DNA of 64,000 nt from DASSBG01 sp035699085 (GCA_035699085.1 DASSBG010000041.1:1-64000); one strand, 5' to 3'. Positions 46,922 to 58,583 are shown, numbered from the stretch's first letter. Notes: generated by a model from the letters alone, not told the origin. Numbers and translations: made by a program.

Positions 46922-48811
46922 TCAGACGTCGAGGCTGGCGAGGTCGCCTTTTTCTTCCAGCCACGCCTTGCGTTCGCCGGCGCGCTTGCGGGCCAGCAGC
47001 ATGTCCATCAGCCGCTCGGTGCCGTCGTCGTCGCCGACGGTGAGCTGCACCAGCCGGCGGGTGTCCGGGCTGATGGTGGACTCGCGCAGCTGCGCCGGAT
47101 TCATCTCGCCCAGGCCCTTGAAGCGGGTGGTGCTGACCGCGCCCTTCAGCTTGTCGCGCTCGATGCGCGCCAGCAGCAGCCGCTTCTCGTCCTCGTCCAG
47201 GCAATAGAACATCTGCTTGCCGACATCGACGCGAAACAGCGGCGGCATGGCGACGAAGACGTGGCCCTCGCGGACCAGCGCCGGGAAGTGGCGCAGGAAC
47301 AGCGCCGACAGCAGGGTGGCGATGTGCAAGCCGTCGGAGTCGGCATCGGCCAGGATGATGACCTTGCCGTAGCGCAGGCCAGTGAGGTCGTCCTTGCCCG
47401 GATCGCAGCCGATGGCGATGGCGAGGTTGTGCACTTCCTCGGACGCCAGCACCGAGCCGGACTCGACTTCCCAGGTGTTGAGGATCTTGCCGCGCAGCGG
47501 CAGGATCGCCTGGAAGTCCTTGTCGCGTGCCTGCTTGGCGCTGCCGCCGGCCGAATCGCCCTCGACCAGGAACAGTTCCGTACGCTCCAGGTCCTGGCTG
47601 GCGCAGTCGGCCAGCTTGCCGGGCAGCGCGGGGCCCTGCGAGATCTTCTTGCGCACCACCTGGCGCGCCTTCTTCAGCCGCGCGCTGGCGTGCTCGATGG
47701 CGAGCTGCGCGATGCGCTCGCCTTGCTCGACGTGCTGGTTCAACCACAGGCTGAAGCTGTCGTGGGCAATGCCCTCGACGAAGCCGGCGGCGGTGCGCGA
47801 GGAGAGCCGCTCCTTGGTCTGGCCGGCAAATTGCGGGTCGGCCATCTTCACGCTGAGCACGAACACCACGCCTTCCCACACGTCTTCGGGCGCGAGTTTG
47901 ACGCCACGTGGCAGCAGGTTGCGCAGGTCGCAGAATTCGCGCAGCGCCGCGGTCAGGCCGCTGCGCAGGCCATTGACGTGGGTGCCGCCCTGCGGCGTCG
48001 GGATGAGGTTGACGTAGCTCTCCTGCACCGCTGGCCCGTCCGGCGACCAGGCCAGCGCCAGGTCCAGCGCACCGTCGTCGCGCTCGGCGTGGCGCACCAG
48101 CAACTCGGCGGGCAGGCAGGCGGCGCCCGAAAGTTCGCTGCGCAGGTAATCGGCCAGCCCGTCCTCGTAGAACCACTCCGTGCTTTCGCCACTGGCTTGG
48201 TCGGTCAGGCGCGTGGTGAGGCCGGCGCAGAGGACCGCCTTGGCGCGCAGAAGATGCTTGAGCTTTGGCAGGGAAATGGTTGCCGTGTCGAAGTATTTCT
48301 TGTCCGGCCAGAAGCGCAGGGTGGTACCGCTGCGCTTCTTCGGCACGCTGCCGATTGCCTCCAGCGGGCCGGCCGGGTCGCCATCGGCGAAGGCCATGTG
48401 GTAGCGCTGGCCATTGCGCGCGATGTCCACCTCCAGCCGCCGGCTGAGGGCGTTGACTACCGAGACGCCGACGCCGTGCAAGCCGCCGGAAAAGGTGTAG
48501 TTGCGATTGTTGAACTTGGCGCCGGCGTGCAGCCGCGTCAGGATCAGTTCGACGCCGGACACGCCCTCGTCCGGGTGGATGTCGACCGGCATGCCGCGGC
48601 CGTCGTCGATCACCTCGACCGAGCCGTCGCCGAACACGGTGACCTCGATGAGGCGCGCGTGGCCGGCCAGGGCCTCGTCGACGGCGTTGTCGACGACTTC
48701 CTGCACCAGGTGGTTGGGCCGGCTGGTGTCCGTGTACATGCCCGGCCGGCGCTTGACCGGGTCCAGGCCCGACAGTACTTCGATGTCGGCGGCGTTGTAG
48801 CGACTGCTCAT
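46922..48811 (-). CDS. parE: DNA topoisomerase IV subunit B
   Basis: A 629-residue type II topoisomerase ATPase subunit that decatenates daughter chromosomes with ParC. EVVDNAVDEALAGHA and GRGMPVDIHPDEGVSGVELI are the GHKL ATP site; YTFSGGLHGVGVSVVNALS is the glycine-rich lid; the TOPRIM domain carries ELFLVEGDSAGGSAKQARDK (ParE-type, not GyrB) and VIILADADSDGLHIATLL. Length matches E. coli ParE (630). The ATG at 48811 gives SSRYNAADIEVLSGLD; a longer in-frame extension is not supported. Confidence 0.96.
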   Translation of the reverse strand: MSSRYNAADIEVLSGLDPVKRRPGMYTDTSRPNHLVQEVVDNAVDEALAGHARLIEVTVFGDGSVEVIDDGRGMPVDIHPDEGVSGVELILTRLHAGAKFNNRNYTFSGGLHGVGVSVVNALSRRLEVDIARNGQRYHMAFADGDPAGPLEAIGSVPKKRSGTTLRFWPDKKYFDTATISLPKLKHLLRAKAVLCAGLTTRLTDQASGESTEWFYEDGLADYLRSELSGAACLPAELLVRHAERDDGALDLALAWSPDGPAVQESYVNLIPTPQGGTHVNGLRSGLTAALREFCDLRNLLPRGVKLAPEDVWEGVVFVLSVKMADPQFAGQTKERLSSRTAAGFVEGIAHDSFSLWLNQHVEQGERIAQLAIEHASARLKKARQVVRKKISQGPALPGKLADCASQDLERTELFLVEGDSAGGSAKQARDKDFQAILPLRGKILNTWEVESGSVLASEEVHNLAIAIGCDPGKDDLTGLRYGKVIILADADSDGLHIATLLSALFLRHFPALVREGHVFVAMPPLFRVDVGKQMFYCLDEDEKRLLLARIERDKLKGAVSTTRFKGLGEMNPAQLRESTISPDTRRLVQLTVGDDDGTERLMDMLLARKRAGERKAWLEEKGDLASLDV

Positions 48812-48866
48812 GATTCGTGCGGTGATGGCGAAAAGCGCGCAAGCATGGGCAGCCGGCGCGTCGCGG

Positions 48867-50702
48867 TCAAGCGGCGGCCTGCGTGGCGGCGGCCATGGCC
48901 AGCGGCTGGCATCGCTCCGCCAGCCATCCGCGGTCGGCCGGGTCGTCAAGCAGGGGCGCCAGTTCGGACTCGACGCGCGCGTGGTAGGCATCGAGCCATT
49001 CGCGTTGCGCAGCGTCCAGCAGATCCGGGTCGATCGCGCGGGTGTCGATGGGGCAGAGCGTCAGCGTGTCAAAGCCGAGGAAGTCGCCGAATTCGGTCTG
49101 CTCCACGGCCTGCACCACGGCAAGGTTCTCGTGTCGCACGCCATGCCGGCCGGCCTTGTACAGGCCGGGTTCGATCGAGCTGATCATGCCGGGTTGCAGC
49201 GGCACCAGCGCGCCGCCCGGTGCCGGCGGTCGGATGCCGTGGGGCCCTTCGTGCACGTTGAGGAAGTAGCCCACGCCATGGCCGGTGCCGTGGCCGTAGT
49301 CGGCACCGGCCGCCCACAACGGCGCCCGCGCCAGCGCATCGAGCTGCGGACCACTGGCGCCCGACGGGAAGCGTGCACGGCTGAGATCGATCATGCCCTT
49401 GAGCACCAGGGTCACGTCGCGGCGCTGCTCCGAACCCAACTCGCCCAGCGGCCACATGCGGGTGATGTCGGTGGTGCCGCCGAGGTACTGGCCGCCGGAA
49501 TCGACCAGCAGCAGGCCGCGCGGCTCCAGCATCGCGTGATGATCGGGCGTGGCCTGGTAGTGCGGCAACGCGCCGTTGGCCTGGTAGCCGGCGATGGTCG
49601 CGAAGCTCTCGCCCTGGAAGCCGGGCTGCGCGGCGCGCGCCGCGTGCAGCAGAGTGGCGACGTCGAGCTCGCTGGTCGGCGTGCCGGCGGCGACGCGCTC
49701 CAGCACCTGGCGCATGCCGTGGACCAGGGCGGCTCCATCGCGGCGCATCACCTCGCGCACCCGCTCGATCTCGCGCGGGCCCTTGACCGCCTTCATCAGC
49801 GTCGAGGGCGCCGGGCCGGCGACGATGTCGACGGCCTCCGGCACGCTGGCGACGCTCGCGCTGACGACCTGCGCCGGGTCCAGCAGCAGCTTTGCCTCAT
49901 CCGGGATCGACGCCAGTGCCTCGGCGAGTGCGCCGTAGGGTGCGATCGCGAAACCGTCGTCCTCAAGCCGCGCCGCCAGCGCCGAGCCGATCTTGCCGTT
50001 GCCGACGAACAGGGTCGCGCGGTCGCCGTCGACCAGCAGGTGGGCGAGAAACACCGGGTTGTATTCGACGTCGCTGCCGCGCAGATTGGTGAGCCAGCCG
50101 ATGTCGTCCAGCGTCGACAGCAGGTGGTGGCTTGCGCTGGCTTCGCGCATCGCGTCGCGCACGCGCCGGAGCTTTTCGGTGCGGCTGACGATTGCGTCGT
50201 CGATTGCATGCTCAAACACGGGCGCGGTCGGCAGCGGCGGCCGCTCGCGCCAGATTTCGCCGGGCAGGTCCAGGTCGCAGCGCAGCCGCGCCCCGTGCGC
50301 TGCCAGCCGTCCCTGCAGCGTGCTGCGTGCACCCAGGCTGATGCAGTCGCCGGCCACCGCCAGCGTCTGGCCTGCGGCCAGATGCTCGACCAGCCACTCA
50401 ACGTGCTCCGGCATGTGCGGGACGCGCAGGCGCATCAACGTGATTCCGCTGCCGGCGAGTTGCTGTGCGGCCTGCTCGAAATAGCGCGAGTCGGTCCACA
50501 GCCCGGCAAAGTCATTGGTGACGACGAGCGTGCCGGCCGAACCGCTGAAGCCCGACAACCACTGGCGCGCCTGCCAGTGACCGGGCAGGTACTCCGACAG
50601 ATGCGGGTCGGCGCTCGGCACCAGGCAGGCGTTGACGCCATGCGCACGCATGGCGTCGCGCAGCGCGGCGAATCGGTGTTCGGGTGTGCTGAGCGTGTTC
50701 AT
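48867..50702 (-). CDS. Xaa-Pro aminopeptidase (M24B family)
   Basis: A 611-residue protein of the long, three-domain aminopeptidase P type. It removes N-terminal residues next to proline. Two creatinase-like N-terminal domains (about 1-295) precede the pita-bread catalytic domain with metal ligands in LLLVDSGGQYLGGTTDITRM (two Asp), GHGTGHGVGYFLNVHEGP (His), ISSIEPGLYKAG (Glu) and HENLAVVQ (Glu). Two metal ions, usually Mn2+, are expected. The start MNTLSTPEHRFAALRDAM is standard. It is transcribed toward parE; the gap is 55 bases. Confidence 0.93.
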   Translation of the reverse strand: MNTLSTPEHRFAALRDAMRAHGVNACLVPSADPHLSEYLPGHWQARQWLSGFSGSAGTLVVTNDFAGLWTDSRYFEQAAQQLAGSGITLMRLRVPHMPEHVEWLVEHLAAGQTLAVAGDCISLGARSTLQGRLAAHGARLRCDLDLPGEIWRERPPLPTAPVFEHAIDDAIVSRTEKLRRVRDAMREASASHHLLSTLDDIGWLTNLRGSDVEYNPVFLAHLLVDGDRATLFVGNGKIGSALAARLEDDGFAIAPYGALAEALASIPDEAKLLLDPAQVVSASVASVPEAVDIVAGPAPSTLMKAVKGPREIERVREVMRRDGAALVHGMRQVLERVAAGTPTSELDVATLLHAARAAQPGFQGESFATIAGYQANGALPHYQATPDHHAMLEPRGLLLVDSGGQYLGGTTDITRMWPLGELGSEQRRDVTLVLKGMIDLSRARFPSGASGPQLDALARAPLWAAGADYGHGTGHGVGYFLNVHEGPHGIRPPAPGGALVPLQPGMISSIEPGLYKAGRHGVRHENLAVVQAVEQTEFGDFLGFDTLTLCPIDTRAIDPDLLDAAQREWLDAYHARVESELAPLLDDPADRGWLAERCQPLAMAAATQAAA

Positions 50703-50924
50703 CCGATCATGCTAGCACCGGGCCGCAGAAGCAGAGACGTGGGCAGGCCGTTTGTCTGTCGGTCTTGCTGGCCGCAAGCGGTGAGCCGTGAGCGGTGAGC
50801 GGAAAAGGCCAAAGCCGGTGGGCGGAGCGGCTTTCCGATTCCCAATCCCCGATTCTCGCGGAGCGATACGCGGCCGTGTCGTCCTGATCTGCCGCGCCGC
50901 CCATTCCGCGCTTGAGCGGGTTCC

Positions 50925-50993
50925 GGTCCCCGGTCCCCGATCCCCGGTCCCCGGTCCCCGGTCCCCGGTCCCCGGTCCCCGTCCCCAATCCCC
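50925..50993. repeat. 7-bp tandem array (GGTCCCC)
   Basis: Nine to ten contiguous units of GGTCCCC with minor variants (GATCCCC, GTCCCC, AATCCCC). On the minus strand it reads (GGGGACC)n, with at least nine G-runs of four, which is enough for G-quadruplex formation. The same unit occurs in shorter form at 12787-12816, 39741-39800 and 52580-52620. It lies just upstream of the DHA2 transporter start. Confidence 0.75.
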
Positions 50994-51004
50994 ATCTCCC
51001 AAGC

Positions 51005-51010
51005 CATAAT
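51005..51010 (+). promoter_or_regulatory. -10 element CATAAT of the DHA2 transporter
   Basis: GCCATAATCCCCCGATG: the hexamer ends six bases before the ATG at 51017, so the transcript would be leaderless or nearly so. The -35 position falls inside the 7-bp array, so copy number could alter promoter spacing. Confidence 0.4.
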
Positions 51011-51016
51011 CCCCCG

Positions 51017-52555
51017 ATGCCCGATCCAGCCACATCCGCCACCGACGACGACGAAGCCGGCCGCCCACCGACTCGCGAACACCGTGGCTGGATCCTCGCC
51101 GCGCTGATGGCGACGATGATGCTTGCGGCGATGGACATCACCATCGTCTCGACGGCCATCCCGCAGATCGTCGGCGACCTCGGGGGTTTCGCGCTGTTCA
51201 CCTGGGTCTTCTCCAGCTACCTGCTGGCGCAGACGGTGACCATTCCGATCTACGGCAAGCTGTCCGACATGTTCGGGCGCAAGCCGGTGCTGGTCGCCGG
51301 CGTGCTGATCTTCCTGGCTGGTTCGGTGGCCTCCGCGCTGGCCTGGAATATTGTTTCGCTGATCGCCTTCCGCGGGCTGCAGGGCCTCGGCGCCGGCTCG
51401 GTGATGGCGACGGTCAACACGCTGGCGGGCGACCTGTATTCGGTGCGCGAGCGGGCGCGCGTGCAAGGCTGGCTGTCGAGCGTCTGGGGCGTTGCCGCGA
51501 TTGTCGGGCCGGCGCTCGGCGGTGCCTTTGCCGAGTACGCCTCGTGGCGCTGGATCTTCCTGATCAACCTGCCGGTTGGCGCGCTGTCGCTGTACCTGAT
51601 CGCGCGCTTCCTGCACGAACAGGCGCCCGCGCACCGCCACCGCATCGACTACGCGGGCGCGCTGCTGATGTTCGGCGCCGGCGGCGCGCTGATATTCGGC
51701 CTGTTGCAAGGTGGACGCGCCTGGCCGTGGCTGTCGCCGGCGAGCGGCATCGTGTTCGGGACCGCGCTGCTGCTGGCGGCGATCACCGTGTGGGTGGAGC
51801 GGCGTGCCAGCGAGCCGATCATGCCCGGCTGGCTTTGGCGTCACCGCGTACTGGCAGGCACCAACCTGAGCATGGTCTGCATGGGCCTGATGATGATGGG
51901 GCCGAACGCCTACCTGCCGACCTTCGTGCAGTCGGTGCTGGGTCTCGGCGCCATCGCTGCCGGCTTCGTGCTCGCCAGCATGAGCCTGGGCTGGCCGCTG
52001 GCGTCGTCGCTGTCGGGTCGGGTGTACCTGCGGATCGGCTTTCGCGACACTGCGCTGGCAGGCAATGCGTTGATGATTCTCGCTGCGCTCGCCTTCCTGG
52101 CACTGCCGGAGTCCGGCTCGGTCTGGCTGCTGGTGCTGGACCAGGCTGTGCTTGGTGCCGGTTTCGGGCTGCTGTCGACGCCGCTGCTGGTTGGCGTGCA
52201 ATCGGCGGTTGGCTGGCGCCAGCGCGGCGTGGTCACTGGCGCCAACATGTTTTCGCGCTACCTCGGGCAGAGTCTCGGCGCGGCGCTGTTCGGCGCGATT
52301 TTCAACGCCGGCATCGGTACGGCGCTGGCGGACGCGCCGACGAGCCTGCGTGGCCAGTTGCCGGCACGGGTCAACGACGTCATCGCCGGCCTGCACGGCC
52401 ACCGTCTGACCACTGCCGCCGGCGACTACCTGCGCCGGGGCATCTACGTCGCCACGCACCACGTCTACCTCGGCGTGGCGGTGGTCGCGGTGCTGGCGCT
52501 GGTCGCGGTGTTGCTGACGCCGCGGCATTTTCCCGTTGCCGGCAGCGAGGAGTAG
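51017..52555 (+). CDS. DHA2 family multidrug MFS transporter (EmrB-type)
   Basis: A 512-residue inner-membrane proton antiporter with about 14 helices. MLAAMDITIVSTAIPQIVGD (TM1, acidic residue in the membrane), IYGKLSDMFGRKPVLVAGVL (the GxLaDrxGrkxxl loop), GLGAGSVMATVNTLAGDL and WGVAAIVGPALGGAFAEYAS (motif C) identify the DHA2/EmrB subfamily. No EmrA-type adaptor is adjacent, so it probably acts alone. The ATG at 51017 follows a -10 element without a ribosome-binding site. Confidence 0.9.
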   Translation: MPDPATSATDDDEAGRPPTREHRGWILAALMATMMLAAMDITIVSTAIPQIVGDLGGFALFTWVFSSYLLAQTVTIPIYGKLSDMFGRKPVLVAGVLIFLAGSVASALAWNIVSLIAFRGLQGLGAGSVMATVNTLAGDLYSVRERARVQGWLSSVWGVAAIVGPALGGAFAEYASWRWIFLINLPVGALSLYLIARFLHEQAPAHRHRIDYAGALLMFGAGGALIFGLLQGGRAWPWLSPASGIVFGTALLLAAITVWVERRASEPIMPGWLWRHRVLAGTNLSMVCMGLMMMGPNAYLPTFVQSVLGLGAIAAGFVLASMSLGWPLASSLSGRVYLRIGFRDTALAGNALMILAALAFLALPESGSVWLLVLDQAVLGAGFGLLSTPLLVGVQSAVGWRQRGVVTGANMFSRYLGQSLGAALFGAIFNAGIGTALADAPTSLRGQLPARVNDVIAGLHGHRLTTAAGDYLRRGIYVATHHVYLGVAVVAVLALVAVLLTPRHFPVAGSEE

Positions 52556-52804
52556 GGAGCGAATTGCAGGCGTCGCGACCGGGGCCCGGAATCCGGGACT
52601 CGAGGACCCGGGACCCGAAAGGCGCGGGCCGCGAGGCGCGGCCGATCGCAAGGACCGGCAGCGTTTCGCTACGCGGTATGTCGGTTCGTCCGAGGTCTCG
52701 CGTCACGTTGCCTCACGCACTGGCCGCTGACCGGCGGACAGCGCCGGCTCGCGGCGGCGGGCGGCGTCTTGTAAAATGCGGCTTTACCGGCGGGGCGATC
52801 GAGC
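52556..52804. repeat. GGGACCCGGGAC-type repeat between the transporter and pyrG
   Basis: Imperfect GGGACTCGAGGACCCGGGAC and CGCGGGCCGCGAGGCGCGG repeats occupy about 52575-52650. The pyrG promoter probably follows. Confidence 0.45.
52772..52777 (+). promoter_or_regulatory. -10-like TAAAAT of pyrG
   Basis: TCTTGTAAAATGCGG, 27 bases before the pyrG ATG. It is the only AT-rich patch in the area; no -35 is convincing. Confidence 0.4.
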
Positions 52805-54474
52805 ATGACACCTTTGATCTTCGTGACTGGCGGCGTCGTGTCCTCGCTCGGCAAGGGGCTGGCCTCGGCCTCGCTCGGCGCCATTCTCGAGGCGCGCGGG
52901 CTGCGCGTCACGCTGATGAAGCTGGACCCGTACATCAATGTCGACCCCGGCACGATGAGTCCGTTCCAGCACGGCGAGGTCTATGTCACCGACGACGGCG
53001 CCGAGACGGATCTGGATCTCGGCCACTACGAGCGCTTCGTCGGCACGCGGTTGTCAGGCCGCAATTCGGTCACCACCGGCAAGATCTACGAGGCGGTCAT
53101 CGCGCGCGAACGCCGCGGCGACTACCTCGGCGCCACGGTGCAGGTGATCCCGCACATCACCGACCAGATCAAGCAGAACATCCATGAAGCCACCGACGGC
53201 TACGACGTCGCGCTGGTCGAGATCGGCGGCACCGTCGGCGACATCGAGTCGTTGCCGTTCCTCGAGGCCATCCGGCAGCTGCGCATCGAGCACGGCCCGT
53301 CGAAGTGCCTGTTTATGCACCTGACGCTGGTGCCCTACATCCGCGCCGCCGGCGAGATCAAGACCAAGCCGACCCAGCATTCGGTCAAGGAGCTGCGCTC
53401 GATCGGCATCCAGCCGGACATCCTGCTGTGCCGTTCGGAGCAGCCGCTGCCGGAGGCCGAACGGCGCAAGATCGCGCTGTTCACCAACGTGCAGCCGAGG
53501 GCCGTGATCGAGGCGATCGACCTGGACATCATCTACAAGCTGCCGCTGTGGCTGCACCAGCAGGGGCTGGACGAACTGGTGGTCGAGCAGCTCGGCCTGC
53601 GTGCCGGCCCGGCTGACCTGGAAGCCTGGCGGCGCACGGTGGCGGCGCTGGAGAAGCCGCGCGACAGCGTGCGTATCGCCATCGTCGGCAAGTACGTCGA
53701 CCATACCGACGCCTACAAGTCGCTGGGCGAGGCGCTGCGCCACGGCGGCATCCAGCAATCGGTGCATGTGGACCTGCGCTGGGTGGATTCCGAGCAGGTC
53801 GAGCGCGATGGCGCGGCCCAGGTGTTTGCCGACGTTGACGGCATTCTCGTGCCGGGCGGCTTCGGCCAGCGCGGCTTCGAGGGCAAGGTGCTGGCGGCGC
53901 AGTATGCTCGCGAGAGCGGCGTCCCGTATTTCGGCATCTGCTACGGCATGCACGCCGCGGTGGTCGAGTTCGCTCGTCACGTGGCCGGCCTGGAGCACGC
54001 CAACTCGACGGAAAACGTGCCGCAGGGCGAGCAGCCGGTCATCGCGCTGGTGACGGAGTGGACCACGGCCAGCGGCGAGCTGGAGCAGCGCAGCGCCGAC
54101 TCCGATCTTGGCGGCAGCATGCGCCTGGGCGCGCAGGATTGCCGGTTGCTTCCCGGCACGCTGGCGCACAAGCTCTACGGCCGCGATGTCGTCAGCGAGC
54201 GTCACCGGCACCGCTACGAGTTCAACAACAACTACCGCGAGCAGCTGGAGGACGCGGGGCTGACCGTGTCCGCGACGTCCATGGACGGGCTTCTGGCGGA
54301 GATGGTCGAGCTGCCGCCACAGAAGCACCCGTGGTTCCTCGCCTGCCAGGCACACCCCGAGTTCACCTCGACCCCGCGCGACGGCCACCCGCTGTTCAAT
54401 GGGTTTGTGCGGGCGGCGCGTGAGTACAAGCTGGTGCGAGAGAGCCAGCACCTGGCTTCGCGGGAGGCGCGCGC

Positions 54475-54478
<4 letters not shown>
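52805..54478 (+). CDS. pyrG: CTP synthase
   Basis: A 557-residue cytosolic enzyme that aminates UTP to CTP with glutamine. The N-terminal synthetase domain begins MTPLIFVTGGVVSSLGKGLA (P-loop) with KLDPYINVDPGTMSPFQHGE and EIGGTVGDIESLPFLEA. The C-terminal glutaminase domain has VPYFGICYGMHAAVVEFAR (catalytic Cys) and HPEFTSTPRDGHPL (His and Glu). Length matches the E. coli enzyme (545). The stop overlaps kdsA by four bases. The pyrG-kdsA-eno order is a Xanthomonadales/gammaproteobacterial arrangement. Confidence 0.97.
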
Positions 54479-55299
<821 letters not shown>

Positions 55300-55343
55300 T
55301 GCTGGCCGGCGGTTCAATAAAAACAAGAGGATGCAGCTGATTC

Positions 55344-56639
<1,296 letters not shown>

Positions 56640-56662
56640 CGCGACGACCGGCCGACACCGGC

Positions 56663-56965
56663 ATGCTGCGCTGGATTGCCATCATCCTGCTGGTGCTGCT
56701 GGTCGCGCTGCAGATCAAGCTGTGGGTGGGCGAGGGTGGCCTGCGCCAGGTGCACTGGCTGCGCCAGCAGGTCGCGGCGCAAAAGGCCGAGAACGCGAAG
56801 TTGGAGGAGCGCAACCGCGCGCTGGCCGCCGAGGTTGCCGACCTCAAGCGCGGCAAGCAGGCGGTCGAGGGCAGGGCGCGAGCCGACCTAGGACTGATAA
56901 AGCCGGGCGAGGAGTTTTACCAGGTGGTCGAACCGGCGCACGGCAGCAGCACCGACCGGCGATGA
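56663..56965 (+). CDS. ftsB: Cell division protein FtsB
   Basis: A 100-residue bitopic division protein. MLRWIAIILLVLLVALQIKL is the single membrane segment; VGEGGLRQVHWLRQQ and AAQKAENAKLEERNRALAAE form the leucine-zipper-like coiled coil that pairs with FtsL; ARADLGLIKPGEEFYQV is the typical C-terminus contacting FtsQ. The eno-ftsB order is conserved in gammaproteobacteria. The usual next gene, ispD, is not here. Confidence 0.95.
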   Translation: MLRWIAIILLVLLVALQIKLWVGEGGLRQVHWLRQQVAAQKAENAKLEERNRALAAEVADLKRGKQAVEGRARADLGLIKPGEEFYQVVEPAHGSSTDRR

Positions 56966-57132
56966 ACGCGGCTGTGCTCCCGGCGGTCCGGCTCCGGCAT
57001 CTGCTGCTATCATGGCCATCGTGCGCGGCCTCGCCCGCGCCACACGCCGCACCGCGGCATGTCCCAGTGGAAACCGTCATGGAATTGCCCAGTAGACCCC
57101 GACCACACAAGTCGTCCAACCTGATCCGGTAA
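56962..57132 (+). CDS. Short open frame after ftsB (possible remnant)
   Basis: A 56-codon frame whose ATG overlaps the ftsB stop (ATGA). MNAAVLPAVRLRHLLLSWPS is the start; the rest is Pro/His/Ser-rich and has no recognisable domain. The overlap is the position ispD normally occupies after ftsB, so it may be a relic or a chance frame. No homology can be claimed. Confidence 0.25.
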   Translation: MNAAVLPAVRLRHLLLSWPSCAASPAPHAAPRHVPVETVMELPSRPRPHKSSNLIR

Positions 57133-57136
57133 TTCC

Positions 57137-57161
57137 CGACGCCGCTCCGTGCCGTCGGGTG
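57137..57161 (+). promoter_or_regulatory. Hairpin just upstream of mgtE start
   Basis: CCCGACG pairs with CGTCGGG around an 11-base loop, and the stem ends about 11 bases before the mgtE ATG and five bases before GTGGAG. It could influence ribosome access, but no known Mg2+ or Mn2+ riboswitch consensus is recognised in the roughly 200-nt leader. Confidence 0.35.
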
Positions 57162-57172
57162 TGGAGCGCGTC

Positions 57173-58537
57173 ATGAGCGAAGTCGAAACCCGAAAGAGCC
57201 CGGCCAGCCTGTCCGAGCAGGTTGATGCACTGCTGCGCGAGCAGCGCCTGGACGATTTGCAGCAGGTACTCGACGAACTGCACCCGGCTGACGTCGCCGA
57301 CCTGCTGGAGGCGCTGCCGCTGGACGAGCGCCTGCAGGTCTGGCAGCGGGTACGCGCGGCCAGCGACGGCGAAATCCTGCTGGAAGTCTCGGACGCGGTG
57401 CGCGAGTCGCTGATCGCCGACATGGACGACAGCGAGATCCTCGCCGCCGTCGAGCCGCTGGACGCCGACGAGCTGGCGGACCTGGTCGAGGACCTGCCGA
57501 CCGAGGTGCTGCCGGAGCTGATGGCCAGCCTCGACCAGCAGCAGCGCGAGCGCGTGCAGTCGGCGCTGTCCTACGACGAGGATCAGGTCGGCGCGCTGAT
57601 GGATTTCGAGATGGTCACGATCCGCGAGGACGTGAGCCTCGAGGTGGTGCTGCGTTACCTGCGCCGCTTCAGCGAGCTGCCGGAACAGACCGACAAGTTG
57701 TTCGTGGTCAATCACGACAACCTGCTGACCGGCGTGCTGCCGCTGAAATGGCTGCTGTTGAACCAGCCGGAGAAGACCGTCGGCGAAGTGATGGCGGCCG
57801 ACGTCAATACGTTCCACCCGGAAGACGACGCCAACGACGCGGCAGAGGCATTTGAGCGCTACGACCTGATCTCGGCACCCGTGGTCGACGGTGCCAACCG
57901 GCTGATCGGCCGCCTGACCATCGACGTGATCGTCGACCACATCCGCGAGCGCAGCGAGTCCGAGATGCTTGGCCGTGCCGGCCTGCGCGAGGAGGAGGAC
58001 ATCTTCGCCTCGGTCTGGTCGTCGGTGCGCAACCGCTGGGCCTGGCTGGCGGTGAACCTGGTGACGGCCTTTATTGCCTCGCGCGTGATCAGCCTGTTCG
58101 AGGGCTCGATCGAGAGGCTGGTGGTGCTGGCCACGCTGTTGCCGATCGTCGCCGGCATCGGCGGCAACTCCGGCAACCAGACCATCACCATGATCGTGCG
58201 TGCGCTGGCGCTGGAGGAAGCCGGCGCCGGCAACGCACGCCGCCTGTGGCGAAAGGAACTGGGCGTGGCGCTGCTCAACGGCCTGATCTGGGGCGGCGTG
58301 ATCGGCGTGGTCATCTGGGCCATCTACGACAACCTGGCGCTGGGCGTGCTGATGGCCGTCGCGATGACGCTCAACCTGCTGCTCGGCGCCTTCATGGGCG
58401 TCGCCATCCCGATCACCATGGCGCGGCTGGGGCGCGACCCCGCGCTGGGCTCCAGCGTGCTGATCACCGCCTGCACCGACAGCGGCGGCTTCTTCATCGT
58501 CCTCGGCCTGGCGACGATGTTCCTGCTGCACCTGTGA
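57173..58537 (+). CDS. mgtE: Magnesium transporter MgtE
   Basis: A 454-residue Mg2+ channel. An N-terminal superhelical domain (LDDLQQVLDELHPADVADLL, LDADELADLVEDLPTEVLPE) is followed by two CBS domains (about 140-260, EVMAADVNTFHPEDDANDA, RYDLISAPVVDGANRLIGRL) that sense Mg2+, and a five-helix pore with LLPIVAGIGGNSGNQTITMI, the selectivity loop. The ATG at 57173 is preferred over the GTG at 57149. It replaces the expected ispD position after ftsB. A GGCGGGT...ACCCGCC hairpin follows at 58584. Confidence 0.94.
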   Translation: MSEVETRKSPASLSEQVDALLREQRLDDLQQVLDELHPADVADLLEALPLDERLQVWQRVRAASDGEILLEVSDAVRESLIADMDDSEILAAVEPLDADELADLVEDLPTEVLPELMASLDQQQRERVQSALSYDEDQVGALMDFEMVTIREDVSLEVVLRYLRRFSELPEQTDKLFVVNHDNLLTGVLPLKWLLLNQPEKTVGEVMAADVNTFHPEDDANDAAEAFERYDLISAPVVDGANRLIGRLTIDVIVDHIRERSESEMLGRAGLREEEDIFASVWSSVRNRWAWLAVNLVTAFIASRVISLFEGSIERLVVLATLLPIVAGIGGNSGNQTITMIVRALALEEAGAGNARRLWRKELGVALLNGLIWGGVIGVVIWAIYDNLALGVLMAVAMTLNLLLGAFMGVAIPITMARLGRDPALGSSVLITACTDSGGFFIVLGLATMFLLHL

Positions 58538-58583
58538 CGCCGCCGGTCGCCGCGCACAACCGCCCTCCGTGGACGCGCGCGAC

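Larger units (their letters stand above)
50703..51016. other. 314-bp repeat-rich divergent gap
   Basis: It holds GTGAGC/GCGGTGAGCG repeats near 50785-50800, AATCCCCGATTC-type repeat near 50835-50855, the tandem (GGTCCCC) array at 50925-50993 and the -10 element at 51005-51010. The Xaa-Pro aminopeptidase promoter should be near 50703-50760. No ORF. Confidence 0.6.

Noticed and set aside
50925..50993. CRISPR-like direct repeats
   Set aside because: Units are 7 bp without spacers; simple tandem repeat.
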